Origin: Nothopassalora personata
Lineage: Eukaryota > Ascomycota > Dothideomycetes > Mycosphaerellales > Mycosphaerellaceae
NCBI GenBank assembly: GCA_033816765.1
Contig: CM066294.1
Location: 1,612,001-1,676,000, forward strand
Direction: 5' to 3'
DNA: 64,000 bases
Both the position numbers and the translations under genes were made by a program. A model generated the notes under the pieces. The model did not search any database and was not told the DNA's origin. It saw only the letters and a program-made list of their open reading frames with translations. Positions 23,275 to 34,500 of this stretch are shown in pieces (positions within the stretch are counted from its first letter, which is position 1; each line of letters opens with the position of its first letter).

Positions 23275-24871
23275 CTATTGCAGCTCGAAGCTTTGCTCCA
23301 CATGCCGGCGCTGGTTATGCTGTGGATAGCCAAAAATGCTCTCAACCATTTCGCCGCCACGAACAGCAAGGATTGATAGAAGACTGTCCGACAGACCGTG
23401 AGTCTTCTCGTTGCAGCCCTGGAGCCACACAGCGGCATCTTCTGCGACGGTGCCTGGCTCAAAGTCGACCGCATAGTCTCGCTGCACAGTCCAGGACTTG
23501 CCAGCTGCGTAGCCGCCAGGCATGAAGTCTCGCAGGCCTTCGAGCATCTCCTCGTGGGCATTGCGCACGTATCCACTGGCAACAATGACCAGGTCTACGG
23601 CCAGCGTCTCCTGCCGGGACGCCTTGCTGGCGCAGTATCGACCAGAGTCGTTCTGAATCTGCAGCTCGAGGGCTGGCTTGCCGTCCAGGGTGATGTCGCG
23701 GGTTCCAGTCACGGTTCGGTACTTCTGGAGACGATGTGGCCAGTCCTCCTCCGAACGGTGCGTGAGTTGGTACGAGTACAGTTCGCTGTAAATCTTTTCC
23801 AGCAGTTCAATGCGTACAACACCATAGTTGGTGGCCTTGTCAAGCTTGATGAGCTCTTCTCGGACGCGTGGGTCTTGCGAGAAGATGTCGTCCACCCGCT
23901 CCGGATTGAACAATTCGTTAACACTGATTTCCGTTAGCTAGACCATATAGAGGTCGATTGCGCACATCATCGACTTACAATGGCGAGTCATCGCTGGGCT
24001 TCAGAGCCGATCCTCGGATCAGCAGCACAGACTGCGAACCGGGGAATCTGGAAGGAACATCGTGCCAGCACTCTGCCGCACTTTGCCCACCTCCGATCAC
24101 CGCGACCGTTCTCGGTTGGGTGCCTTCTGGGAAAATCTTGTGAATGTGGGTCGCATATTGCGAGGAATGGATGATCCTTGGGTGGTTCTGCGGTAGACTC
24201 TTGGGCATGTTCGGCCGTCCACCTGCGGCGATGACGACATTCTTCGCCTTGACGGTTCGTTCTTTGCCTGTGTGAGAGTCGACGGATGAGACATTGAAGT
24301 ACTCGACGGCACCCGTCTTGTCGTTAAACTTGGCAGGGTTGACGCTCTGTACGCATTGACTGTAATCCACCACCTCGTCGAAGTGCTGCGCACACCAGCG
24401 CATGTAGTCCTCATACTCGATCCGCTGAGGCAGGAACGTGCCAAGGTTGGTGAAGGCCACAAGCCGGTCCTTTTCATGCAGGTAGTTCAGAAAAGTGAAC
24501 TCGCTTTGAGGATTCCTCAGAGTCGCCATATCCTTCATGAAAGTGATCTGCATCTTCGCGCCGGGGAGCAGCATGCCTGCATGCCATGCGAAGTGGTCTT
24601 GCTTCTCCAGAAATCGCACTCGGGGCGAGCGGGTCGCAAGTCTGCTCCCTCTCGACTCCAGAGAATCGTGCAGAGCCACTGCTATCGCCAAAGACGCCGG
24701 TCCAAAGCCAGCACACACCAGGTCATGGACCTCGTCGTCGCCATATCGCTGTAGGTTCGAACTCCTGTTGTCGATGTCGAGATCCGGAATATCGCTGCTG
24801 GAGAAGGTTGGCGAGCCATACGACGATACATCCGTCGACGGCACCGCGGGTGGGGACATGGTTGATGACAA
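23275..24871 (-). CDS. sidA: L-ornithine N5-monooxygenase (siderophore biosynthesis)
   Basis: Exons 24871-23979 and 23923-23275 join across a 55-bp intron (GTAAGT donor, ATCAG acceptor) to give 513 residues, normal for the family. The enzyme hydroxylates the side-chain nitrogen of L-ornithine with NADPH, FAD and O2, the committed step of hydroxamate siderophore synthesis. The FAD site is AGFGPAS at residues 54-60. The PGAKMQITFMKDMATLRNP segment near 103-121 includes the lysine known to contact substrate and cofactor in Aspergillus SidA. The NADPH site is GGGQSAAE at 260-267, and the ATGY-like motif reads ASGY near 412. The Ser-rich first 40 residues are variable, as in relatives. It lies just downstream of, and on the same strand as, the ABC transporter and near the matching NRPS. 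Iron repression through a GATA factor is likely. Confidence 0.96.
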
Positions 24872-25026
24872 GCGTAGCTGGTGGTAGTGATGCTATTATT
24901 TATTGAGGGGGAAAAGAGGATGGGATCCCAAAAAATAAAGTAGTACAACGATATCCACAAACAAACGCTGCTGCAAGCGCGATCGATGGGGGGGTGTCAG
25001 TCAGGTTTGCTCTGAACCGAGCTCGG

Positions 25027-25089
25027 CCGTCAGGTCACTACTACTACTAGAACTACAACCCGTCAGGTCACTACTACTAGAACTACAAC
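25027..25089 (+). repeat. Tandem direct repeat of 33 and 30 bp
   Basis: Two adjacent copies begin CCGTCAGGTCACTACTACTA and end AGAACTACAAC. They occupy 25027-25059 and 25060-25089 and differ only by one CTA triplet. They lie about 155 bp upstream of the sidA start codon, so they may fall in its leader or core promoter. Confidence 0.9.
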
Positions 25090-25606
25090 GCTGGTCTGTC
25101 GCGGTCAAGGGTTGTGCAGAGAATGGCGCGACAAGGCCGCAGGCCTAGCACGAAGTAGTCACGGCAGTAGAAGGGAAGGACCAAAGCAGTAGTCAAGCCA
25201 GACCAGCCTAGCCTGCAGGCTTGCGTGGAGGGACGAAATTCTTTCCAGACGCCCTTTCTTTGCCTTTGACAAAGTCAATGTCGTCAGCAGCAGCAGCAGC
25301 AGCAGCTTCCTTTGCCCACGCCGACGCCCACGTGGCTGAAGTAATAATAAGATTTGATCGTGACGGTTTTTTGTTCCGTCTGCCTGCAGGACAGACGGGC
25401 CTATCGAATCAGATCATCTCGCGTACACGAGATATGTGTTGCATATTGTCAACGTGCCCTGGGAGGGCGAGGGGTGGGGGGGGGGAGCTCTCCGGCAGTG
25501 TGGCGTGTGTGGGCTACGCTAGACTATCAGGCGAATGAGGAGGGAAAGCCGAGTGATGTTGCAATAGACAAGGGTCGCGCGCGGGCTGCAGGTCGTGCCA
25601 GTAAAG

Positions 25607-25615
25607 TTATCTGAT
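25607..25615 (-). promoter_or_regulatory. Candidate iron-responsive GATA site (ATCAGATAA)
   Basis: The plus strand reads TTATCTGAT, so the minus strand, the coding sense of sidA, reads ATCAGATAA. This matches ATCWGATAA, the binding consensus reported for fungal iron repressors of the Urbs1/SreA family. It lies 736 bp upstream of the sidA ATG. Exact matches also occur by chance in this window (11461 inside a coding sequence), so the assignment rests on position. Confidence 0.55.
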
Positions 25616-25963
25616 TCATCTAATCTAATCAGAGATTTCATGATCGAGCAGGGAAGGTGCTGAGACTAGGCTCGGTTGCGCTGTCCGTCGTGCGTCCCGT
25701 GGGTGCGCGCTGGTGTGCTCCGTATCCGCGAGGGACTTTACGTAAAGCCGGGGATGCGAACACGTCTGGGATCTACGTGTACCGCGGCAAGCGGTATACT
25801 TCTTCTTCGCCCAATGCAGCAGCTACAGTGACATGCTGCTATCAAATTGTTGATGCATGTGGTTGTACGCATGCGGGATGTATGTTGGTTTGAGCTACGA
25901 AGACTGTCCGAATGTGGCCGACCGGTGGCAAGGTAAGGTATGACCGCTACGCTGAACTACATA

Positions 25964-28900
25964 TCAAGTAAGGCTTTGCGCTTTGGCCATACTAGCGTAA
26001 AGACCTCCCTGCTCAACAAGGTCCGCGTGGGTCCCTTGGGCTACGAGCTTGCCGTGCTCGAAGACGAATATCTGATCCACGTGCTGTGTGCTTGCCAAAC
26101 GATGTGCGACCATCACCGTCGTCCTGCCTTCCGCCGCTTCGGCCAGGGCAGTCTGAACAACCGCCTCGCTGTGCGCGTCAAGAGCGCTTGTGGGTTCGTC
26201 GAGAAGCAAGACTTCCGGGTCGCGCACCAGCGCACGAGCGATGGCGACTCTCTGCTTCTGACCTCCGCTGAGTTGTGAAGAGCTGCTGGAGCCGCATTGC
26301 GTATTGTAGCCGTCCGGCAGACTCATGATGAAGTCGTGCAGGCCACATTTGCGGCATACCTCTTCAACGTCGGCGTCAGTGACGGACTGACCCGAGGACG
26401 CACCGAGTCTGACGTTGTAGAGTATGGATCCGGAGAACAGGTCCGGATCCTGTGATACAAAGCCCATATGGCTTCGCAGTATTTTGACATCGAGGTCTCG
26501 GATATTGACGCCATCGAAGTACAGCTCTCCCTCTGTTGTGTCATGGAATCGCTCGATCAGAGCCATGGCCGACGACTTTCCTGCTCCAGAAGGTCCTACG
26601 AAAGCTACCGTTTGGCCACGCCCTATTCGCAGATCGACACCGATCAAGGAAGGTCGTGAAGCATTTGGATAGCTCAAGGATACTTTACTGAATTCCAGCT
26701 TGGGCTGATCCGCCAGCGTCTTTTCCGATGACAGCGACATATACGTAGCTGCCTTCTCAAGGGATGGCATGGAAGATGTCGTCGATGCCACGTAAGCGGC
26801 TTCATCAGAAGGCAGTATGGTTGAGCGCGCGTCCAGCGTGCCGAAGATGCTACGAGCAGCCGTTTTGGCTCGTGCAATTTCCGGGCTCAAGCTGAAGAAG
26901 TGTCCCGCGGACTGTGCTGAGAACAGCAACGCCGGCAGAACAGTGAAGAAGTCGGTCGGGTTGTAAGTGCCATTGCGGACCTGCTTTGAGCCCCTGCGAC
27001 GTGCATCAGTAGCTGTGCCATCAGATAAACCGCAAGTAACATACCACCAGTAAGCCAGGGCGTATACAAAGTAAGTCACGGAGAAGCAGAAAGACAGCAA
27101 CGTATTAGCGTAGAAGACAAAGTTCCGGATCTTGCGATATGGCTCTCGAAGCGATTTGTGGTACTCCCTGACGATGTGCTCCTCCAGACACAGCGCAGTG
27201 ACAGCGCGTCGCTTCCTGCAAGCTTCGGCGGCAAGACTCGTAGCGCCGCTGTATGCCTCACGATGCTGGATCTCGGAGGCCGTAAGAATACGAAGTCTTG
27301 CATAGCCCGCAAAGAGCATGATGGGCACGGCTGCCAACAAGACGACTGCAATCTTCCACGCCACGATGTGAGCCAAAATGATGCCGCCAATCACGGACGT
27401 GAAGATGGTGAATATTGCGCCCAAAGCGACGCCTCCGACCGCAGAAACATCGCCAGGATCCTTGGTGAAGGCCTCCATGAGCCTGTGGGTTGAGTGGCCC
27501 GGTTCGGCAAACCATTGCATGTCCAGGTGAAGAATCTTGTGCAACATTCGAGCCTGCACTCTGCCAGTCAGTCGTGTAGAGGTGACTCCAAATGCGGTGC
27601 CGCTAATCATGTATGATGCAAGTGCAATCAGGGACAAGACAAAGAACATGAGCGAGAAGAAATCTACTCGAGATTCGTAGTTCGGCAGAGCGCGACCCTG
27701 GTTCAGGAGCTGGAAGTGTTTGGTCAGTATCATGAACCAAATGTGAATGGTAACCACGTACATTGACGAGTTGTCCGAATATCAGTGCTTGACCTAGCAA
27801 GATCCCACCACTAATGGTGGAGGCAATCAGGCCAGCAGCTGCTAGCCAGACCTCTGGTCGTGCGGTACTGCCGATACGCCTGAAAAGCTCCCAAGCTCCG
27901 ATCTTTGTCGCCTTGTTTCCATGCTCGCTTCGACCTTTGGCAGCTTTTGCATCGTCTGCGGATGATATGCTAACTGGGGCGGACTTTGTTCGGGGACCAT
28001 TCAAAGGATCGATCTCTTCCGTGACCGTATCTCTGTCCTCGAAGTTGGTCTTTTGTGCATCAAGGAGGCCGCGGAACAGTGTACCTTCGACTGACAACTC
28101 TCGAGGACTGCCTTGTTCCACTACCTTGCCGTTACTCATGACAGCAACATGGTCTGCATTCAATGTGGTGCTCAAGCGATGAGCGATCATGATAACGGTG
28201 GTGCCGTTGGCTACAACGTTCTTCACGGCGTCCATCACTGCTACCTCACTTCTTGCGTCCAGGGCACTGGTCGGTTCGTCCAGAATAAGCACGGCAGGAC
28301 GCTTAATCAGTGCTCGGGCCAAGCACACTCTTTGTCGCTGCCCTCCAGAAAGCTGAGTTTCATTACCAAGAACAGTATGGACGCCATGCGGGAGCAGTTT
28401 CAAGAAGTCGACGTTAGCATCTTTGAGCGCTTGTTGGCATCGATCCTCCTTCTCCTGTTCAGACAATGTCTGGCCCATCAGTCCATAGCATACGTTGTCG
28501 AATAGACTTCCAGTAAACAATATGGTGTCTTGGTCCAGTACCGCGATTTGCGAGCGCAGGTGGTTCGAATCGATATTCTTCACATCTTCGCTCCCGACCA
28601 TTATACGTCCCGAGTAGTCGTAGATGCCAAGTAGAAGGGCAACCAGGGTCGACTTGCCACCACCAGAGGTTCCCACGACTGCCGTGAAAGTTGAAGCGCG
28701 AAATGTAAGATCTACGCCATCGAGAGTCTTCACAGTCGGCCTCGCGGGGTACATGAACTCTACGCCTTGTATCGCGATATCTTTGTCGTGAAGGCTAGGC
28801 TTGTTGTCGGACCGATGATAGGTTCCAGCGTTTGTAGCGTGTTTGCGAGCGTCAAGGAGATCCTGAATGGTCCCCTTTGCTGCAGCTGCTCGTGCGAATA

Positions 28901-30044
28901 TCTCGAGGAATGGCGCAAACTGGCCAACCACGAAGGAGGCATCTAGGATGAGGAATACGACTGCGTATACAGTACCAGCATTGCCACCAGATGCTATTCT
29001 GCTGCCAATGTAAAAGGCCAGAGCATTCGCGGCATACGCAATGAAGTACACCGAGCCGGATTGCGCTGCAGCGAAGACCGCTTTCTTCACATTTGAGCGT
29101 GTAGACTGCTCCATGTATTCGAGATGCCTGCGACAGATCTCTCCGATCATATCAAAGGCTTGCACCACTTTCACTGCTCCCAATGCGCTCTCCACGATGT
29201 CGTTGGCCTTTTCGTTCTGCTTTGACACAGCCCGGCTTGCTCTAGACACTGCCGGCGACAGAACTGCAAAACTCAGGGCGATTGCGGGCACCACAGAGAT
29301 GAGAAGGATCCCCGTTAATTTAGCGTCCAGAATGAAGCCGACAACGAACGAAGCAACGAAGTACGACATCGCTTGGATGAAGATGCCAACCTTTTCAGAG
29401 CATCCAGCCTGGATGGTATCCATCCTTTCCGTCAAATAACCATTCACATCGATATCATGAGTATCCAGATAGGCTTGGTCCAGGTGCAGCAAACACTCCA
29501 ACAATTGTCTTCGTAGCTTTACTGACACATTTTCAGCTGTCAAGCCGAAGCCGATGGTATATATTACCGTGACCCCGAAGTAGGCCACAGCCACTCCGAG
29601 TAGCTGCACTAGTCTTTGGTAAAGGGCATCCTCAGGTGGCGGGAACTCGTTGATGATCTGGCCAAATATGTATCCAATGACAGGCAACGGCACCCCGGCT
29701 GCAATGGCGAATACAGCGCTGGAGATAGCAATTGCCTTCTCAGCGATGGTATCCAAAGGGTCGTACAAACTCAAGTACGTGGACTCAAACGGGTTGAATC
29801 CCAGTAATTGTTGATACACCTTTGACCAGGAGATACTGATTGGTGTGCGCCATGTTCGAGGTTTGGCCGTGTCAAATGTTGCGATTTGTGGTTCAGGAAA
29901 TGCTTCTGCGTCGGCGTGCGTTTGGGAGACTCGACGGTCTAGGTTTGAGCTGTATCTCTCACACGATATGTCCAACTGGATCGAAGCATTATCAGCTCGC
30001 GACGCGCGGTGAGACTGGGCATCGAGGCTGTCTCCCATGGCCAT
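25964..30044 (-). CDS. Full-size ABC-B (MDR-type) transporter, siderophore cluster
   Basis: Exons 30044-27762, 27709-27045 and 26993-25964 are joined over introns of 52 and 51 bp. The second is confirmed by the restored YWWGSKQVRNG. The result is 1,325 residues with the TMD-NBD-TMD-NBD order. NBD1 has Walker A GTSGGGKST near 455, signature LSGGQRQRV near 562 and Walker B AVLILDEPTSALD near 585. NBD2 has GPSGAGKSS near 1114, LSGGQKQRV near 1230 and VLLLDEPTSALD near 1245, so both ATP sites look intact. Each TMD shows about six hydrophobic segments. Such proteins export hydrophobic compounds or peptides. Its place between sidA and the NRPS suggests moving the siderophore or a breakdown product, at the plasma or vacuolar membrane. 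Drug export is the alternative. Divergent from the NRPS gene. Confidence 0.9.
27020..27028 (+). promoter_or_regulatory. Exact ATCAGATAA inside an ABC-transporter intron
   Basis: The same nine-base iron-repressor consensus as at 25607 occurs within the second intron (26994-27044). An intragenic site is an unusual place for control. It may be chance, since about one exact match per 65 kb is expected on base composition alone. Confidence 0.25.
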
Positions 30045-31561
30045 GCCGTGCGAAAGTCCCAGCTCCTAGGCCGTGAACACTGTCCAGTTGAGTCCTAGTG
30101 GTGGATCGGATTGATGCCAGGCTATGCTGCTGCAAGTTCGCAACTGACAATCCTCCAAAAGGATTGTTCTCGGGCTGATGCAGCTAAGGACATTGCCACA
30201 CCCACTGCAACCCCCGTCGGAGAGTTCTGCATCAGTATGTGACAAGAGCACACCCGGCGGATGCGGTTGCATCCCGCTGGCAGCAAACCGGAGAAGTCTG
30301 GTAATGCTCGCCATTGCATGACTGTCAGCCTACCGAGCAGTGGCACGAGCCAATCCATCCAATCGTCAGCTTGGCGTAGAGACTCCAGTACACGTTGTTA
30401 TTTGCATACCTCGGAATCCGCTTCATGACGCAGACTTCAAGTGTTGGGTAACTCTAACAACTGCTTTTCGCGATTCGGCGCCCTGCAGTAGACGAGTCCC
30501 GCGCCCGCGTCGGACAATTGATGAGCCCCACTCCATTACTCTGCGTGTGTGTTCACGGTCACGAACTCCGGCATGCATCCAACTGTGTATGGTTGGTTCC
30601 CATGGACTGCACGCGGTTGTTCGACTCCCGCAGTCGGAAGAAGCAGTGACATACGGTGGCTTCGTGCCTTCGCCTTCGGAAGCAAGATGCAATGAGTGAT
30701 GAAGCACAAGTCGATCGGCAGGAGCACTGAAGCGGGCCGCAAAGACTGAGTTGTTGCGGTACAAGCCACGGCGCTCGGTGGACGTTGCTGTTTGATCTGA
30801 TTAGATCGATCGCGCGATACCAAGGCTTGGCGTCCGTGAGACTGTCACCTTTGGCCCCTATCCGCGCGAGCCACGCCATCGAAGTATCACCACACGGTGC
30901 CAGCCAACAGCTGGGCGTGGGCGACAGCTGCGAGGAGGCGGGCGTGTGATGCGATGCCCATCGGCGGAGCGTGCGATATCGGACGACCGGCAAAGCAGCC
31001 TAGCAGAGGCACGTGTATACAGGATGCTGGATATCTTCTTCAGTCAAGTTACTTAAGCGTGTAACCAACTGCGGTGAGATGCAAGTCCCAGACTCGCGGA
31101 TCGACGTGCCCGATCGTGCTGCCGCGTGGCTCTCGGAGCCTTCATCAAGATGTGTGATGTGATGTGTTGACGAGATGGTCGCGGACGAGTTGTTGTTCCT
31201 GCTGGTAGAACTAGATTCTACCCACGCAAGGTTCGGGTCGTTCCGAGGTCCTATTACCTGCTATCTCTATTGTTTTGCCCCAGGCTTCCTCTGTTGGCCG
31301 TGTCACACCAACGACTCCACCGCCACCCACTTCCATTCCATCGGCACTCCCTTACACTTTCGGCTACGTCGCCGTACAGCACGAATTGGCCCAGAGTCCC
31401 GCTCGTTGCGCCATGTTCTCACGGAAAACGTTCGCGTGGCCATCATCCACCTCAGAGGTGCAGGTATTTGTTCGATTACGAAGATTCCAACCTGCGTCGC
31501 GGTGACCGCACAGCCTTACAATCCTCTGTCTACTATATCCCTCTCTCTCACTTTGTACAGC
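30045..31561. promoter_or_regulatory. Divergent promoter of ABC transporter and NRPS
   Basis: This 1.5-kb gap lies between the two start codons and would drive both genes. A near match to the iron-repressor consensus, ATCTGATTA (one mismatch), lies at 30795-30803 inside a GATC-rich stretch. A pyrimidine-rich tract (ATATCCCTCTCTCTCACTTT, from about 31535) sits just before the NRPS ATG, a common fungal leader feature. No exact consensus site was found. Confidence 0.6.
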
Positions 31562-34500
31562 ATGGCGACCCCTTTGTCTATATCTAATGGCGCGCCAAGA
31601 AAGTTACCCGGACCTCAAGTGCTGCATCATCTAGTCCCTCATGAAGGACAGCACGGAGCAGTTGCGATTGAACATACCGATGAAGAAGGCAGAACATCAC
31701 ATCTGCATTACGACACATTTCATTCACAGACAGATGTCCTGGCACGGCGAATAATTTCGACTATCAAGCGTTCAGCCACATGCGACAAGCGGTTGGTTAT
31801 ACCCATACTGATACCTCAAAGTCCGAATCTGTACATATCACAATTGGCGACGCTGAAGGCTGGAGGCGCTTTCTGTCCCATCGTGCTAGACGTGCCTCAT
31901 GATCGGTTACGCTTCATCATAGCTGATGTGGACGCAACGGTTCTTCTCACAACTTCTCTTCTCAGACAACAATTACCAGATCTGGAAGGAGTGCATGTCA
32001 TTGCAGTCGACGATGATCATGATGGAACTGGAGATGATGCCAACGCCAATCTTCCGTCAGTCATGCCGCACGATCCAGCATACATAATGTATACGAGCGG
32101 CAGCACCGGCCAGCCTAAAGGAGTCGTGCTTTCACATTCTGCAGCGACGCAGGCGTTGCTCGCGCACGATCCACACATACCAGAATTCTCCCGATTCTTG
32201 CAGTTTGCCAGTCCGACGTTCGATGTCTCGGTGTTTGAGATCTTCTTCCCCTGGTTTCGTGGCCGAACTCTTGTTAGTTGCGACAGGAGACGATTACTCA
32301 ACGACCTGCCCCGCGCCATCAATGAGCTGAGTGTGGACGCCTGCGAGCTCACGCCTTCGGTGGCAAGTAGCTTGCTCCGCGGCCGCGCCAGCGTGCCTTC
32401 TCTGAAGGTACTTCTCACGATCGGTGAAATGCTTAAGCCCTCCGTGGTCGAAGAATTCGGTGGTAGTGCAGATGAGCCACCTATACTTCATGGAATGTAC
32501 GGACCGACCGAGGCCACCATACATTGCACGCTTCAATCCTATTTCCCCAAGGACAAGTCCTGCAACGCGATCGGCACACCCCTCGAGACCGTCTCGGCTT
32601 TTGTCATAAAAGCTTTGAATGGTTCGGAAACGACAGAGACACCTACTTTAGAGATTCTCCCGATTGGCGTGGAAGGAGAACTTGCTGTCGGCGGTCATCA
32701 GATCGCTGACGGTTATCTCAACAGAGATGAGCAGACGAGATCCGTGTTTGTCCCACACGCAGAGTATGGCACTTTGTATCGCACTGGTGATCGCGCAAAA
32801 ATGCTACCAGATGGTAGTCTGGAGTGTTTGGGTCGCATCTCGAGTGGCCAGGTGAAGCTTCGTGGGCAGGTGAGTAGCAAGCCCATTCGATTCTGAGGTG
32901 ACTCCTTGCTAACTTGAAAAGCGCATCGAACTCGGCGAGATTGAGCACGCTGCGTCGCGTACGCCAGGCTGTCGAGATGTTGTGGCAGAAGTGCTTTCAG
33001 GCTCGCTGGTAGTCTTTTGCGTCCGCGAAAACAAGACAACAGAAAGAAGCGCGATTCTCGAAATGTGCCGAAAATGGCTGCCAGCGTTCATGGTTCCTGG
33101 CGACGTGGTCATGCTTGAGTCTTTACCGTACTTGGCCTCAGGCAAATGTGATCGGAAGGCTTTGCGCGCAAAATACGAAAGTGGTCAAATGGTCGAGACG
33201 TCTGCTGAACCTGCAGAGACTGAAGCGACGAAGGGCGTCATTGAAGTTCTTAGCAAAGTCTTACAGGGCGGTGTCACTCCTACATCAAACCTGGTCGCTC
33301 TTGGAATCGATTCTCTCTCTTCCATACGAGTGGCCTCAGAACTCCAGAAGGCTGGCTTTAGACGGCTTGACGCGGGAACGATACTTGGCACAAGGACTGC
33401 CACAGATCTTGCAGCTCTTCTCGAGGAGGAGAATGACTCTTCAACGGCGAACGCGAACCTGGAAGCCGAAGTTCTTTACAGAGAAGGGCTTGAAAAGGCG
33501 CTATCGAGCGTCTTGCCATCACGACTGACTCAAGAAATTGAGACAGCTTTCCCTTGCACCCCAAGTCAAGCTGCAATGTTAGCTGAGACCGAAAAGGATC
33601 CACAAGCATACTGCAATTGGGTGGAGCTACGCGTTAATGGCCACGAAGGTTTGGCTGGACTTGCGGATGCAGTGCACAAACTGGCTCAGATGCACCCCCT
33701 GCTGCGTTCAGGCTTTGTGTCGCTGGCGGGGCTACAGTACAGCTACGCGGCGATAGTCTGGAAAGACCTCCTACCAGACCAGGTTCAACAGACTGGGAGA
33801 CTGAAGTACGATTTCCGTCTGGAGAATCGACGTGAACTTTTACGCGCTAGTCGCTTTCAGCTGGCCGAAAAAGGCTCCTACTCACATATCCTCCTGCAGC
33901 TTCACCATGCCCTATTCGATCAGTGGGCAATCGACGTCCTCAAGACTGATTTGTCCAACATTCTCGCAGGACAGGAGGAGCGCAAGGCCGAGTCTTTCAA
34001 ATCCGTGTCTGACTATTACATCAGTGCCGCAGAGACGGCTCGCTCATCCAATGCGATGGACTTCTGGCAAGATCATCTTCGGGACGTCAGTCCAACTAAT
34101 GTCCCACTGTTAAGAGGCCAGGATGTATCAATCGATTTATACCGGACCGAGTGGAGAGCTTTGTCCTGTCAGGCAACTACTCTCAAGCAAAGGGCGAGAA
34201 ATTTTGGCTGCAGCACCCCAGCCGTTTTCCAGAGCGCGCTGGCTATCATACTTGGCAGCTATGCGGGTCTATCAGACATCACATTCGGCTTGGTATTCTC
34301 TGGACGAAGTCTACCGGTCCACGGCATCGACGGCATACTCGGTCCCTGCCTGGCAACCTTGCCATTTCGCATCGACTTTAGTACCGCAAGCACGTGTAGA
34401 GATCTTCTGGGTGCGGTGACGGGTCTAAATCGCGACATGCAAGAGCATGTATTAACACCTCCGACACTTATACGACAAGCTGCTGGTATTGCCCCCGGGG

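Larger units (their letters stand above)
24872..25963. promoter_or_regulatory. Upstream region of sidA (and 3' end of ABC gene)
   Basis: This 1.1-kb gap holds the sidA promoter and the terminator of the ABC gene. It contains an exact SreA-type GATA site (25607-25615), a one-mismatch site ATCAGATCA at 25408-25416, a 33/30-bp tandem repeat, a (CAG)n tract near 25285 and a ten-G run near 25480. Short open frames here are not convincing genes. Confidence 0.7.

Noticed and set aside
24733..24746. GGTTCGAACTCC, resembling a tRNA T-loop
   Set aside because: It lies inside the sidA coding sequence, and no acceptor stem, D-arm or anticodon arm can be folded around it.
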